Shown here one piece after another: positions 36,433 through 44,467 of a DNA stretch of 64,000 nucleotides. The position numbers and the translations under genes were made by a program. Source of the stretch: Parabacteroides chongii (GTDB lineage: Bacteria > Bacteroidota > Bacteroidia > Bacteroidales > Tannerellaceae); assembly GCF_029581355.1 (NCBI RefSeq), contig NZ_CP120849.1, forward strand, positions 3,938,501 through 4,002,500, in the 5' to 3' direction. Under the pieces are notes generated by a model. That model searched no databases and was not told the DNA's origin. It saw nothing but the letters and a program-made list of their open reading frames with translations. How positions within the stretch are numbered: position 1 is the first letter of the stretch; every line of letters starts with the position of its first letter.

Positions 36433-36468
36433 AAAATAAGGGTGTAATAGTTGCACCCTTATTTTTTT
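36433..36468 (+). terminator. Rho-independent terminator after sdaA
   Basis: AAATAAGGGTG / CACCCTTATTT hairpin followed by a T run. The next promoter's -33 TTG (36451-36453) lies in the hairpin loop, so the two elements overlap. Confidence 0.85.
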
Positions 36469-36480
36469 ATACTACATTTG
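36451..36480 (+). promoter_or_regulatory. Promoter of the TetR-led efflux operon
   Basis: TTG (36451-36453), a 19-base spacer and TACATTTG (36473-36480) fit the Bacteroidetes consensus. Confidence 0.65.
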
Positions 36481-36484
36481 ACAC

Positions 36485-36508
36485 GTCTGTCAAACAATAA
36501 TGTCAGAC
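36485..36508 (+). promoter_or_regulatory. Candidate TetR operator
   Basis: GTCTGTCA and TGTCAGAC form an imperfect inverted repeat (7 of 8 bases) with an 8-base spacer just after the -7 box. A further half-site, GGCAGAC, lies at 36515. The position suits self-repression by the TetR protein. Confidence 0.5.
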
Positions 36509-36555
36509 ATATTTGGCAGACACTATTGACAAATGAAGTAAAAACAAGATATACA

Positions 36556-37197
36556 ATGGATACAGAAGAAGTAATCACAATGGAGAACCGAATCCTGGAA
36601 GCGGCAAAGATAGTCTTTGTGAGGAAAGGATACGAAGCGACAAAGATGGGTGACGTGGCTGCCGAGGCAGGAATCGGGCGTACGGCTTTACATTATTATT
36701 ATCGCACGAAGGATATGCTGTTCGATGCGATTTTCGACCAGTTGATGGACAGCCTGCTGCCTGACCTGGGTATTATTATTGATGAGAAACTCCCTTTTCT
36801 GGAGAAGCTGCCGAAGATTATCAAACGGTATGTGAATACGCTGCAGAAAAATCCTTTATTCCCGATTTTCGTCTTAAACGAATTACAGCGGGACCCCGAA
36901 CACATCTATCACTCGGTGTTGAAAGATCTGCCACGGATAGAGCCGATCATGCATCTGCATGCTCAACTGGTGGACGAAATGGAGAGAGGCATGATAAAGA
37001 AAATGCCGCTGTATTATATGGCAACGACCCTGGTCAGCCTGCTGATTTTTCCGATGCTGATACGAAATCCTGTTACTGCTATATTTATGGATGGCAATGT
37101 CGGGGAATATGATAAGTTCCTGCAGGAACGTATCCCTTTCGTTACCGATATAATGATCCGGCTGTTGACACCGGACGATCATACACAAAATAAATAA
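36556..37197 (+). CDS. TetR/AcrR family transcriptional regulator
   Basis: About 213 residues. The N-terminal helix-turn-helix is clear (RILEAAKIVFVRKGYEATKM, then GDVAAEAGIGRTALHYYYRT); the rest is a ligand-binding helical domain. It heads a seven-gene export operon laid out like E. coli cecR(ybiH)-ybhGFSR, so it probably represses the pump until an inducer binds. The frame extends to 36451, but that part overlaps the promoter and operator. The ATG at 36556 is chosen; a start at 36580 (MENRILEAA) is possible. The next gene begins 8 bases after the stop. Confidence 0.9.
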   Translation: MDTEEVITMENRILEAAKIVFVRKGYEATKMGDVAAEAGIGRTALHYYYRTKDMLFDAIFDQLMDSLLPDLGIIIDEKLPFLEKLPKIIKRYVNTLQKNPLFPIFVLNELQRDPEHIYHSVLKDLPRIEPIMHLHAQLVDEMERGMIKKMPLYYMATTLVSLLIFPMLIRNPVTAIFMDGNVGEYDKFLQERIPFVTDIMIRLLTPDDHTQNK

Positions 37198-37205
37198 TTA
37201 CCTCT

Positions 37206-38498
37206 ATGAAACGGATTTGTGTAATTCTATTTTTATGTTTTCTCCTGTTGCCGGGTAGCATGAAAGGGCAGGAGAAGATTACTTTGGCGCAGTGCTACGA
37301 ATGGGCACGGGCTAATTATCCCCAGATACGCCAGTACGGGCTGATCGGGCAGACCGAGCAGTATAATCTGTCGAATGCCGTCAAGGGCTGGTTGCCTCAG
37401 GTAACGGTGAATGCGAAAGCGACTTATCAGAGTGATGTGACCCAGCTCCCGTTCGATGCGGACAAACTGTCGGCTGTCATGCCGGGACTGGAAATACCGA
37501 CATTGAGCAAAGACCAGTATCAGGTTGTTGCCGAACTGAACCAGAATATATGGGACGGCGGCACGATCCATACTTCCCGCCAACTGACCAAGGCACAGGC
37601 TATAGCAGATCGGGAACAATTGGAAAGCGACCTCTATACCTTGAACGATCGGGTGAACCAACTTTATTTCGGTTGTCTACTTCAGGAGGAACTGATCCGC
37701 CAGAATGTGTTGCTGCAGAAAGAACTACAGATTAATATCGATCGTATAACGGCGATGATGGCTAATGGAGTTGCCAACCTGTCCGACCGCGAGAGCATGG
37801 AAGTGGAACTATTGAATGCCCGCCAGAAGGAAATCGAACTGAAAGCCTCCCGTGTCGCTTTCGGCAGGATGCTGAGTACGATGATAGGGAAGCCTTATGA
37901 TCCGAACAGGATACTGGAGGTGCCGAACGTGCCGGGTAATCCGTTATCCGGAGAAATAAATCGTCCCGAACTGAAGGCGTTGGATGCTAAAAGTTATTTG
38001 CTGGAATTGCAGAACAAGCAGATCACAAGTGGTTTGATGCCGCGTATCGGTGCATTTGTCCAGGGCGGATACGGCAGACCGGGACTGAATATGCTGGAGG
38101 ATAGCTTTGATCCGTTCTATATAGCGGGTGTGCGCCTTTCCTGGAATATGGGTAAACTATATACATTAAAGAATGATCGTCGCAAAGTCGCAACCACACT
38201 GCAGCAGGTAGAAGTACAGCGTGAGACTTTCCTCTTCAATACCTCTCTGCAGTTGATGCAGCAGAATACGGAGATACAGAAGATTTCCGACCTGATGAAA
38301 GCGGACAATGAAATAATCCGTCTCCGCACCAGTATCAAGAAAGCGGCAGAAGTGAAGCTGGAGAACGGGGTCATTTCCGTTACCGACCTGATCCGTGAGA
38401 TCAATGCGGAAGATATGGCAAAGCAGACGGCGGCGGCCCATCGCATCCAACATCTGAATGCGGTTTATAATTATATGTATACGACGAATAATGAATAA
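37206..38498 (+). CDS. TolC-family outer membrane efflux protein
   Basis: A 430-residue protein with a signal peptide (LLPGSMKGQ). It opens with ITLAQCYEWARANYPQIRQYG, the usual start of OEP repeats, and has two coiled-coil helical repeats of the TolC type. It should form the outer membrane channel for the ABC exporter encoded downstream. E. coli ybhGFSR lacks a dedicated TolC gene in the operon, whereas Bacteroidetes systems often include one. The HlyD-like gene follows after 12 bases. Confidence 0.92.
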   Translation: MKRICVILFLCFLLLPGSMKGQEKITLAQCYEWARANYPQIRQYGLIGQTEQYNLSNAVKGWLPQVTVNAKATYQSDVTQLPFDADKLSAVMPGLEIPTLSKDQYQVVAELNQNIWDGGTIHTSRQLTKAQAIADREQLESDLYTLNDRVNQLYFGCLLQEELIRQNVLLQKELQINIDRITAMMANGVANLSDRESMEVELLNARQKEIELKASRVAFGRMLSTMIGKPYDPNRILEVPNVPGNPLSGEINRPELKALDAKSYLLELQNKQITSGLMPRIGAFVQGGYGRPGLNMLEDSFDPFYIAGVRLSWNMGKLYTLKNDRRKVATTLQQVEVQRETFLFNTSLQLMQQNTEIQKISDLMKADNEIIRLRTSIKKAAEVKLENGVISVTDLIREINAEDMAKQTAAAHRIQHLNAVYNYMYTTNNE

Positions 38499-38510
38499 TC
38501 AAAAAGAATC

Positions 38511-39425
38511 ATGAAAAGTAATATGAAACGATTGAGTTCTTACACTTTGATAGCAACTGTACTATTGAGCCTTGCTGCATGCAACAGGGGAGATGGCAAC
38601 TTCGACGCGACGGGTACGTTTGAAGCAACGGAGATTCTGGTGTCTTCCGAGGCAAACGGCAAGATCATGGAACTGAATATAGAGGAAGGCGACCGGCTGG
38701 ATGCCGGGGCAATGGTCGGATATATCGACAGTACCCAGTTATATCTGAAAAAGATGCAGCTTTCGGCAGGTTTACGCTCGGTGGATATTCGTAAACCGGA
38801 TATCCGTAAACAGATCGCAGCTCTGGAGCAGCAGATCGCTACTGCCCGTACGGAACAGCAGCGAATGGAGAACCTGGTAAAGGCAAAAGCCGGCAACCAA
38901 AAACAGGTGGACGACATCGTAAATAATATCAAATATCTGCAGAAGCAACTCGATGCGCAGTATTCCACCCTGAATAAAACGACCGGTGGAGCGGATGCCG
39001 AAGCAGAAAGCATCCTTTATCAGATCATGCAGCTCGACGATCAGTTACAAAAAAGCCGCATCGTAACTCCCCAGGCGGGAACGGTCCTTGTCAAATATGC
39101 AGAACCGGGTGAAGTGACGGCTGCCGGCAAGCCTTTGTATAAAATAGCCGATACCGACCTGCTTTATCTCCGGGCTTATATCACAGCCGACCAGCTTTCA
39201 AAATTGAAACAGGGTCAGACTGTCCGTGTCTTTGCCGATTACGGAGCGGATGAACAGCGCGAATATCCGGGAACGATCACTTGGATATCCGATAAGTCGG
39301 AGTTTACCCCTAAAGGGATCCAAACGAAAGATGAACGTGCCAACCTGGTTTATGCCATCAAGATTGCTGTTAAGAATGACGGCTATCTCAAGATCGGGCA
39401 ATACGGGGAAACGGTGTTTAATTAA
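38511..39425 (+). CDS. HlyD/YbhG-like periplasmic adaptor, lipoprotein
   Basis: A 304-residue membrane-fusion protein with a lipoprotein signal (LLSLAACNRG). It has the biotinyl-lipoyl-like half-motif VSSEANGKIMELNIEEGDRLDAG split by a coiled-coil hairpin (~85-165), the second half SRIVTPQAGTVLVKYAEPGE, and a beta-barrel domain. It should link the inner membrane ABC transporter to the TolC-like channel. Two possible starts exist: 38511 and the ATG at 38523 (MKRLSS), which gives a more typical lipoprotein signal. Confidence 0.9.
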   Translation: MKSNMKRLSSYTLIATVLLSLAACNRGDGNFDATGTFEATEILVSSEANGKIMELNIEEGDRLDAGAMVGYIDSTQLYLKKMQLSAGLRSVDIRKPDIRKQIAALEQQIATARTEQQRMENLVKAKAGNQKQVDDIVNNIKYLQKQLDAQYSTLNKTTGGADAEAESILYQIMQLDDQLQKSRIVTPQAGTVLVKYAEPGEVTAAGKPLYKIADTDLLYLRAYITADQLSKLKQGQTVRVFADYGADEQREYPGTITWISDKSEFTPKGIQTKDERANLVYAIKIAVKNDGYLKIGQYGETVFN

Positions 39426-39439
39426 ATAAAGAACGGGAT

Positions 39440-40342
39440 ATGAACAACGAAGTGCGGATAGAAGGAATCTTCAGGAACTACGGCAATGTGGAAGCTTTGC
39501 AGGATATTTCCCTGGATATACATTCGGGAGAACTGTTTGGGCTGATCGGACCGGACGGGGCAGGGAAGACGACTTTGTTCCGTATCCTGACGACTTTGCT
39601 GTTGGCGGATAAGGGAAAAGCAACCGTTTGCGGACTGGATGTCGTTCGTGATTATAAGGAGATCCGTACGATGGTCGGTTATATGCCCGGTCGCTTCTCC
39701 CTATATCAGGACCTGACGGTAGAGGAGAACCTGAACTTCTTCGCTACGGTATTCAATACGACAATAGCTGAGAATTATGAACTGGTTCGTGACATATACG
39801 TTCAGATAGAACCGTTCAAGAACCGGAAAGCCGGAAAGTTATCCGGTGGTATGAAGCAAAAGCTGGCATTGTGCTGTGCATTGATCCATCGTCCGGAGGT
39901 GCTCTTTTTGGATGAACCGACAACGGGTGTCGATCCGGTTTCGCGTGTGGAGTTTTGGGAGATGCTGGACCGACTGAAGAAACAAGGTATTACCATCCTG
40001 GTTTCTACACCTTATATGGATGAGGCTTCCCGCTGTGACCGTATAGCATTGATGCGTTCCGGCCGGTGTTTGTCCGTCGATACGCCGGCAGGTATCCGTG
40101 CTTCCTTTGGCAGGCAGCTGTGGATTGTCCGCTCGGCAGCTATGTATAAGCTGTTGGTCGACCTGCGGGCTTTTCCCGGTACTTATTCCTGCTATGCCTT
40201 TGGGGATGCGCATCATCTGACATTAAAAGAGGATGGGCGTGAGATGGATGCACTGAAGCAGTATCTGAAAGGAAAGGGATATACCGATGTGACGATAGAA
40301 CCGGTGATGCCTAGTGTGGAAGATTGCTTCATGGCTTTGTGA
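39440..40342 (+). CDS. ABC transporter ATP-binding protein (YbhF N-half like)
   Basis: A 300-residue ATPase with Walker A GPDGAGKTT, signature LSGGMKQKLALCCALIH, Walker B VLFLDEPTTGVDP and a C-terminal extension of ~80 residues. In E. coli YbhF two such ATPase domains are fused in one chain. Here they are encoded by separate genes, this one and that at 40563, with a 220-bp spacer made largely of a 22-bp repeat array. It should couple ATP hydrolysis to export through the two permeases downstream. Confidence 0.92.
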   Translation: MNNEVRIEGIFRNYGNVEALQDISLDIHSGELFGLIGPDGAGKTTLFRILTTLLLADKGKATVCGLDVVRDYKEIRTMVGYMPGRFSLYQDLTVEENLNFFATVFNTTIAENYELVRDIYVQIEPFKNRKAGKLSGGMKQKLALCCALIHRPEVLFLDEPTTGVDPVSRVEFWEMLDRLKKQGITILVSTPYMDEASRCDRIALMRSGRCLSVDTPAGIRASFGRQLWIVRSAAMYKLLVDLRAFPGTYSCYAFGDAHHLTLKEDGREMDALKQYLKGKGYTDVTIEPVMPSVEDCFMAL

Positions 40343-40344
40343 TT

Positions 40345-40498
40345 TTGCCATTGGAAAGGCAATGTTTTGCCAATAGGATGGCATAGGTTTGCCAATACGA
40401 TGGCAGGGTCTTGCCATAGTGATGGCAGAAGTTTGCCAATAGGATGGCAGGGCTCTGCCAAAGGCATGGCAAAGTGTTGGCAAAGTCTTCTGCAGAAT
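40345..40498 (+). repeat. 22-bp-period array of TTGCCA-N6-TGGCA palindromes
   Basis: Units begin at 40345, 40367, 40389, 40411, 40433, 40455 and 40477, a strict 22-base period; the seventh is degenerate. The consensus is TTGCCAATAGGATGGCAGGG. Each unit has an inner inverted repeat TGCCA / TGGCA around six bases. The array starts just after the ATPase stop at 40342 and ends about 65 bases before the next ATPase gene. Since 22 is not a multiple of 3, it is not a coding repeat. Confidence 0.9.
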
Positions 40499-40562
40499 CG
40501 GAGTTTGCCTACTTCGTGTAAAATTCATTGCAACTGTAAAAGATGCATTAATTCGATATATA

Positions 40563-41297
40563 ATGAACGTAATAGAAACAAACAACCTGACGAAGCGCTT
40601 CGGAAACTTTACGGCAGTAGACCATATAAGTTTTGAGGTAGGAGAGGGAGAGATATTCGGTTTCCTCGGTGCCAATGGTGCCGGTAAGACCACTGCTATG
40701 CGTATGCTTTGCGGGTTGTCGACTCCTACTTCCGGCGAGGCCCGTGTCGCAGGTTTCGATGTATATAAGGAGACAGAACAGATTAAACGTCATATCGGCT
40801 ATATGAGTCAGAAGTTTTCTCTGTACGGTGATCTGAAAGTGTGGGAGAATATTCGCTTGTACGGTGGAATCTACGGCCTTTCAGAGAAAAAGCTGGCAGA
40901 GAAAACGGATGAGTTGCTTGAGGTGCTGGATCTCGAATCCGAACGGGATACGCTGGTTGATGCACTCCCTTTGGGATGGAAGCAGAAGCTTGCCTTCTCT
41001 GTAGCTATCATCCACGAGCCCCGTGTCGTCTTTTTGGATGAACCGACCGGAGGTGTCGATCCGGTTACCCGCCGTCAGTTCTGGGAACTGATCTATCAGG
41101 CGGCGGAGCGGAATATCACTGTTTTTGTCACTACCCACTATATGGATGAAGCCGAATATTGCAACCGGGTATCTATCATGGTTGACGGAAAGATCGAAGC
41201 GCTGGACAGTCCGGCTGCCTTGAAGTCTTCTTTCCATGTGGATAATATGAACGACGTTTTCCATGCCCTGGCACGAAAAGCGAAAAGAGGAGAATAG
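40563..41297 (+). CDS. ABC transporter ATP-binding protein (YbhF C-half like)
   Basis: A 244-residue ATPase with Walker A GANGAGKTT, a Q-loop near YMSQKFSLYGDL, Walker B VVFLDEPTGGVDP and a switch His in VTTHYMDEAEY. The usual LSGG signature is replaced by a degenerate segment (DALPLGWKQKLAFSVAI), so one of the two composite ATP sites may be weak; this is common in heterodimeric ABC exporters. It likely pairs with the upstream ATPase. The permease gene starts one base after the stop. Confidence 0.92.
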   Translation: MNVIETNNLTKRFGNFTAVDHISFEVGEGEIFGFLGANGAGKTTAMRMLCGLSTPTSGEARVAGFDVYKETEQIKRHIGYMSQKFSLYGDLKVWENIRLYGGIYGLSEKKLAEKTDELLEVLDLESERDTLVDALPLGWKQKLAFSVAIIHEPRVVFLDEPTGGVDPVTRRQFWELIYQAAERNITVFVTTHYMDEAEYCNRVSIMVDGKIEALDSPAALKSSFHVDNMNDVFHALARKAKRGE

Positions 41298-41298
41298 T

Positions 41299-42441
41299 AT
41301 GAAACAATTTTTATCTTTTATACAAAAGGAATTTTATCACATCTTCCGTGATAAACGGACCATGCTGATCATTCTGGTTATGCCTATCGTCCAGATATTA
41401 CTTTTCGGGTATGCCATAACGACGGAAATCAAGAGCGTGCCGATCGCTATATTTGATCAGAGCCGCGATGAGGTTACGACAAAGATCGGCGCCCATCTGG
41501 CAGCCAGCGAATATTTCGAGCTTTATAAAATGATCGACAGCCAGTCGGAAGCCGAATCGCTTTTCAAGCAGGGTAAAGTGAAAATGGTTATTGTTTTTCC
41601 GCCCCAATATGCTTCTTCGCCGGATGCGGAAGTACAACTGCTGGCGGATGCGACCGACCCGAATGAAGCGACTCAGTTGACATCGTATGCGACTGTTGTG
41701 ATACAACAGGAGAGGGCTCAGTTGATAGTTGACAGTGGACAGTTGACAGATATAGGAAGCGACGAGAAACTGTCAACTGTCAACCGTCAACTGTCAACTG
41801 GAATATTCCCCGTCACTCATCTGCTTTATAATCCGACAATGAAGGGAGCTTACAATTTTGTACCGGGCGTGATGGGATTGATCCTGATACTGATCTGTGC
41901 GTTGATGACCTCGGTCGGCATTGTAAAGGAGAAAGAGATGGGGACGATGGAGATATTGCTGGTTTCTCCGATGAAGCCGGTTTATATCATTTTAGCCAAA
42001 GCAATACCCTATCTGTTGCTGAGTATAGTCAATGTGGCAACAATCCTCTTTTTGTCCTATTTCCTGTTGGGAGTGCCGATTGCCGGAAGCCTGACCCTCC
42101 TGGTGGCTGTATCCATACTGTATGCATTGGTTTCCCTTTGTTTGGGCTTGCTGATCTCTACGATTGCCGATACGCAACAGGCAGCTATGCTGATCAGTGC
42201 GATGGTGCTGATGCTGCCGGTGATCCTGCTTAGCGGAATGATGTTCCCGATAGAGAATATGCCCGATATATTGCAATGGATCTCTAATATCGTACCGGCC
42301 AAATGGTATATCATAGCCGTGAAGGATATCATGATCAAAGGGCTGGGTGCCGGGGCTATACTAAAAGAGGTGGGGATATTGTTATTTATGGTCGTATTCC
42401 TGGTGATTCTGAGTGTAAAACGTTTTAAGATTCGTTTATAA
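41299..42441 (+). CDS. ABC-2 type permease (YbhS-like) with an in-frame repeat insertion
   Basis: A 380-residue ABC-2 permease: one N-terminal helix (FRDKRTMLIILVMPIVQILLF), a large extracytoplasmic domain, and five C-terminal helices with the typical GVMGLILILICALMTSVGIVKEKEMGT segment. An 82-bp inverted repeat (41719-41800) is read in frame in the extracytoplasmic domain and encodes about 27 extra residues, including LIVDSGQLTD and KLSTVNRQLSTG. The frame is kept on both sides, so the protein is probably made. The start at 41299 (MKQFLSF), one base after the ATPase stop, is preferred over 41263, which lies within the ATPase gene. Confidence 0.9.
   Translation: MKQFLSFIQKEFYHIFRDKRTMLIILVMPIVQILLFGYAITTEIKSVPIAIFDQSRDEVTTKIGAHLAASEYFELYKMIDSQSEAESLFKQGKVKMVIVFPPQYASSPDAEVQLLADATDPNEATQLTSYATVVIQQERAQLIVDSGQLTDIGSDEKLSTVNRQLSTGIFPVTHLLYNPTMKGAYNFVPGVMGLILILICALMTSVGIVKEKEMGTMEILLVSPMKPVYIILAKAIPYLLLSIVNVATILFLSYFLLGVPIAGSLTLLVAVSILYALVSLCLGLLISTIADTQQAAMLISAMVLMLPVILLSGMMFPIENMPDILQWISNIVPAKWYIIAVKDIMIKGLGAGAILKEVGILLFMVVFLVILSVKRFKIRL
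41719..41800 (+). repeat. 82-bp TTGACA/TGTCAA inverted repeat inside a permease gene
   Basis: The left arm (41719-41749) is built from AGTTGACAG units; the right arm (41770-41800) is its near-perfect reverse complement (three mismatches in about 31). The ~20-base loop is unrelated sequence. Members of the same family occur at 13898, 58661 and 62317. Confidence 0.88.
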
Positions 42442-42451
42442 CAAGAAAGTT

Positions 42452-43546
42452 ATGAGAACATTACGATATTTATTGGAGAAAGAGTTTAAGCAGATCAAGC
42501 GTGACCGTTTCCTGCCTCGTATCATCTTTTGGGTTCCGTTGATGCAGCTGATCATCCTGCCTTTTGCAGCGAATTTTGAAATGCGCAATATCAATTTGGG
42601 GGTGATAGACAATGATCATTCTGTCCTGTCTGCCCAATTGATCGAGAAGGTCGTTGCTTCCGGTTATTTCCGCCTGACGAATGTTTCGGATAGTTACGGC
42701 CAGGGTATAACCTCTATCGAAAGCAACGAATCGGATTTGCTTCTGGAGATTCCTGTGAACTTTGAGCAGCAACTGGGGCGGGAAGGTGCAGTGGATGTGC
42801 TGATTGCCGCCAATGCCGTGAACGGGACAAAAGGAGGCATGGGAAGTTCTTATCTCTCGCAGATCATTCAGGATTTTAATCAGGAGAAAGGTTTTACTTC
42901 CGGCTTGCAATCCGGTGGAATACGTTCTACGAGTCTTTTCAATCCGCATCTGAATTACAAGAATTACATGGTTCCGGGGATTATGGTCTTTTTGCTGACT
43001 ATCATCGGAGGTTTCCTTTCTGCACTGAACATTGTCAGTGAGAAGGAGAAAGGCACGATCGAGCAGATCAACGTGACACCAGTGCCTAAGACACTGTTCC
43101 TTCTGTCGAAGCTGATCCCTTTTTGGATCATCGGTTTTATTCTTCTGACGATCGGGGTCATTGTTGCCTGGGTTGTTTACGGTTTGTTGCCTGTCGGTAA
43201 TATCGGCATCATCTATTTGTTTGCGGCGGTTTACCTGATTGCTTTTACCGGTCTGGGACTAGCCATTTCTTCTATTTCCTCCACCCAGCAGCAGGCAATG
43301 TTTACGGCTTTCTTCTTTCTGATTATCTTTGCATTGTTAAGCGGTCTTTTTACACCTATCAGTAGTATGCCGCAATGGGCACAGAATATAACTTTGTTCA
43401 ATCCTGTGCGTTATTTTGTGGAAGTGATGCGTATGGTTTACCTGAAAGGCAGCCAGTTTACTGATTTAACAGGACATTTTGTGATCGTATGCTTGTTTGC
43501 TCTTTTCTTTAATGTACTGGCGGTAGCTAGTTATAGGAAGAAATAA
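42452..43546 (+). CDS. ABC-2 type permease (YbhR-like)
   Basis: A 364-residue ABC-2 permease with an N-terminal helix (LPRIIFWVPLMQLIILPFA), an extracytoplasmic domain and five further helices, including the MVPGIMVFLLTIIGGFLSALNIVSEKEKGT segment. It should form the membrane channel together with the preceding permease. It lacks the repeat insertion seen in its partner. It is the last gene of the TetR-TolC-HlyD-ATPase-ATPase-permease-permease operon. E. coli CecR/YbhGFSR affects sensitivity to some antibiotics; the substrate here is unknown. Confidence 0.92.
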   Translation: MRTLRYLLEKEFKQIKRDRFLPRIIFWVPLMQLIILPFAANFEMRNINLGVIDNDHSVLSAQLIEKVVASGYFRLTNVSDSYGQGITSIESNESDLLLEIPVNFEQQLGREGAVDVLIAANAVNGTKGGMGSSYLSQIIQDFNQEKGFTSGLQSGGIRSTSLFNPHLNYKNYMVPGIMVFLLTIIGGFLSALNIVSEKEKGTIEQINVTPVPKTLFLLSKLIPFWIIGFILLTIGVIVAWVVYGLLPVGNIGIIYLFAAVYLIAFTGLGLAISSISSTQQQAMFTAFFFLIIFALLSGLFTPISSMPQWAQNITLFNPVRYFVEVMRMVYLKGSQFTDLTGHFVIVCLFALFFNVLAVASYRKK

Positions 43547-43610
43547 TATGCTTTACAGCAGACTTAACCAATTTTTGCACCAAATATATGCTTTATTAAC
43601 GCGACTCTTT

Positions 43611-43618
43611 TATATTTG
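43611..43618 (+). promoter_or_regulatory. -7 box of the IclR-led cluster
   Basis: TATATTTG fits TAnnTTTG and lies 28 bases before the ATG at 43646; no clear -33 TTG at the expected spacing. Confidence 0.55.
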
Positions 43619-43637
43619 ATTCAAATCTGAAACAATA

Positions 43638-43672
43638 TTTCAAATATGGAAAGCGTTATTCCAAATATGGAA
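43638..43672 (+). promoter_or_regulatory. Two candidate IclR operator boxes overlapping the start codons
   Basis: TTTCAAATATGGAAA (43638-43652) and TTCCAAATATGGAA (43659-43672) are both of the form TTYCA-AATA-TGGAA, the second a perfect dyad in its arms. Their centres are 20-21 bases apart, two helical turns. Each box contains one of the two possible ATG starts of the IclR gene. Confidence 0.5.
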
Positions 43673-44467
43673 AAAGGTGAAGAGAATTATAAGGTGCCGA
43701 ATCTGGAAAAAGGGATAGCGGTGCTTGAATATCTTTCGCTCCATCCGCAAGGTGAGGCGCTTCAGGATATTAAAAACAAGCTGGATATTTCACAGACTAC
43801 CGCTTACCGTATTTTGAATACATTGGTTCGTTTGGATTACCTTAACTATAATGAAGACACAAAGCGATACAAGTTATCGAGAAAATTGTTAACTTTGGGC
43901 TTCAGATCGTTGAATGAACATAATTTGTTGGAGACAGTATTGCCTTGTTTGCGCGATTTGCGTGATAAAGTGGGTGAGACTGCCTGTTTTGGTGTATTAG
44001 GAGATCAAAAGGGTATTTTTATAGAACAAGCGCAGGGACATCATACGTTCCGTTTTGTATTATCACCGGGAAAACCATTCGAGCTGCATTGTTCAGCACC
44101 CGGAAAAGCGATTATGGCTTATCTGCCAAACACGGTCCGCGACCGTTATTTGTCGTATATGACATTTGAGAAGTATAATGCGCGGACAATAACTACCCGG
44201 GAAGCCTATCTGGAGGAACTGGAAAAAGTCCGTAAGTTAGGTTATGCTATGGATAATGAAGAAGAATTGAATGGAGTTATATGTGTTGGCGCTCCTATAT
44301 TTAATTATACAGGATATCCTTGTGGGGCGATTTGGATATCCGGACCCAAAGACAGGCTGACAAAAGAGATATTCCGTTCGACGGTTGCGAATATCAAGGA
44401 GGTGGCACAAAACATCTCAGGAGAATTAGGATATAGTAAAACACAAAAAAATAACAACATACCATGA
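43646..44467 (+). CDS. IclR family transcriptional regulator
   Basis: A 273-residue IclR protein. The winged helix spans ~18-80 (LEKGIAVLEYLSLHPQGEAL, DISQTTAYRILNTLVRLDYL); the effector domain has HCSAPGKAIMAYLP and GVICVGAPIFNYTGYPCGAIWISGP, both typical. It leads the haem/DhaKL cluster and overlaps the next gene by ATGA (44464-44467), so it very likely controls it in response to a pathway metabolite. A second ATG at 43667 is possible; both fall in putative operator boxes. Confidence 0.92.
   Translation: MESVIPNMEKGEENYKVPNLEKGIAVLEYLSLHPQGEALQDIKNKLDISQTTAYRILNTLVRLDYLNYNEDTKRYKLSRKLLTLGFRSLNEHNLLETVLPCLRDLRDKVGETACFGVLGDQKGIFIEQAQGHHTFRFVLSPGKPFELHCSAPGKAIMAYLPNTVRDRYLSYMTFEKYNARTITTREAYLEELEKVRKLGYAMDNEEELNGVICVGAPIFNYTGYPCGAIWISGPKDRLTKEIFRSTVANIKEVAQNISGELGYSKTQKNNNIP

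Noticed and set aside
40345..40498. CRISPR-like array
   Set aside because: The units are directly joined with a 22-base period and have no unique spacers; no cas genes are nearby.
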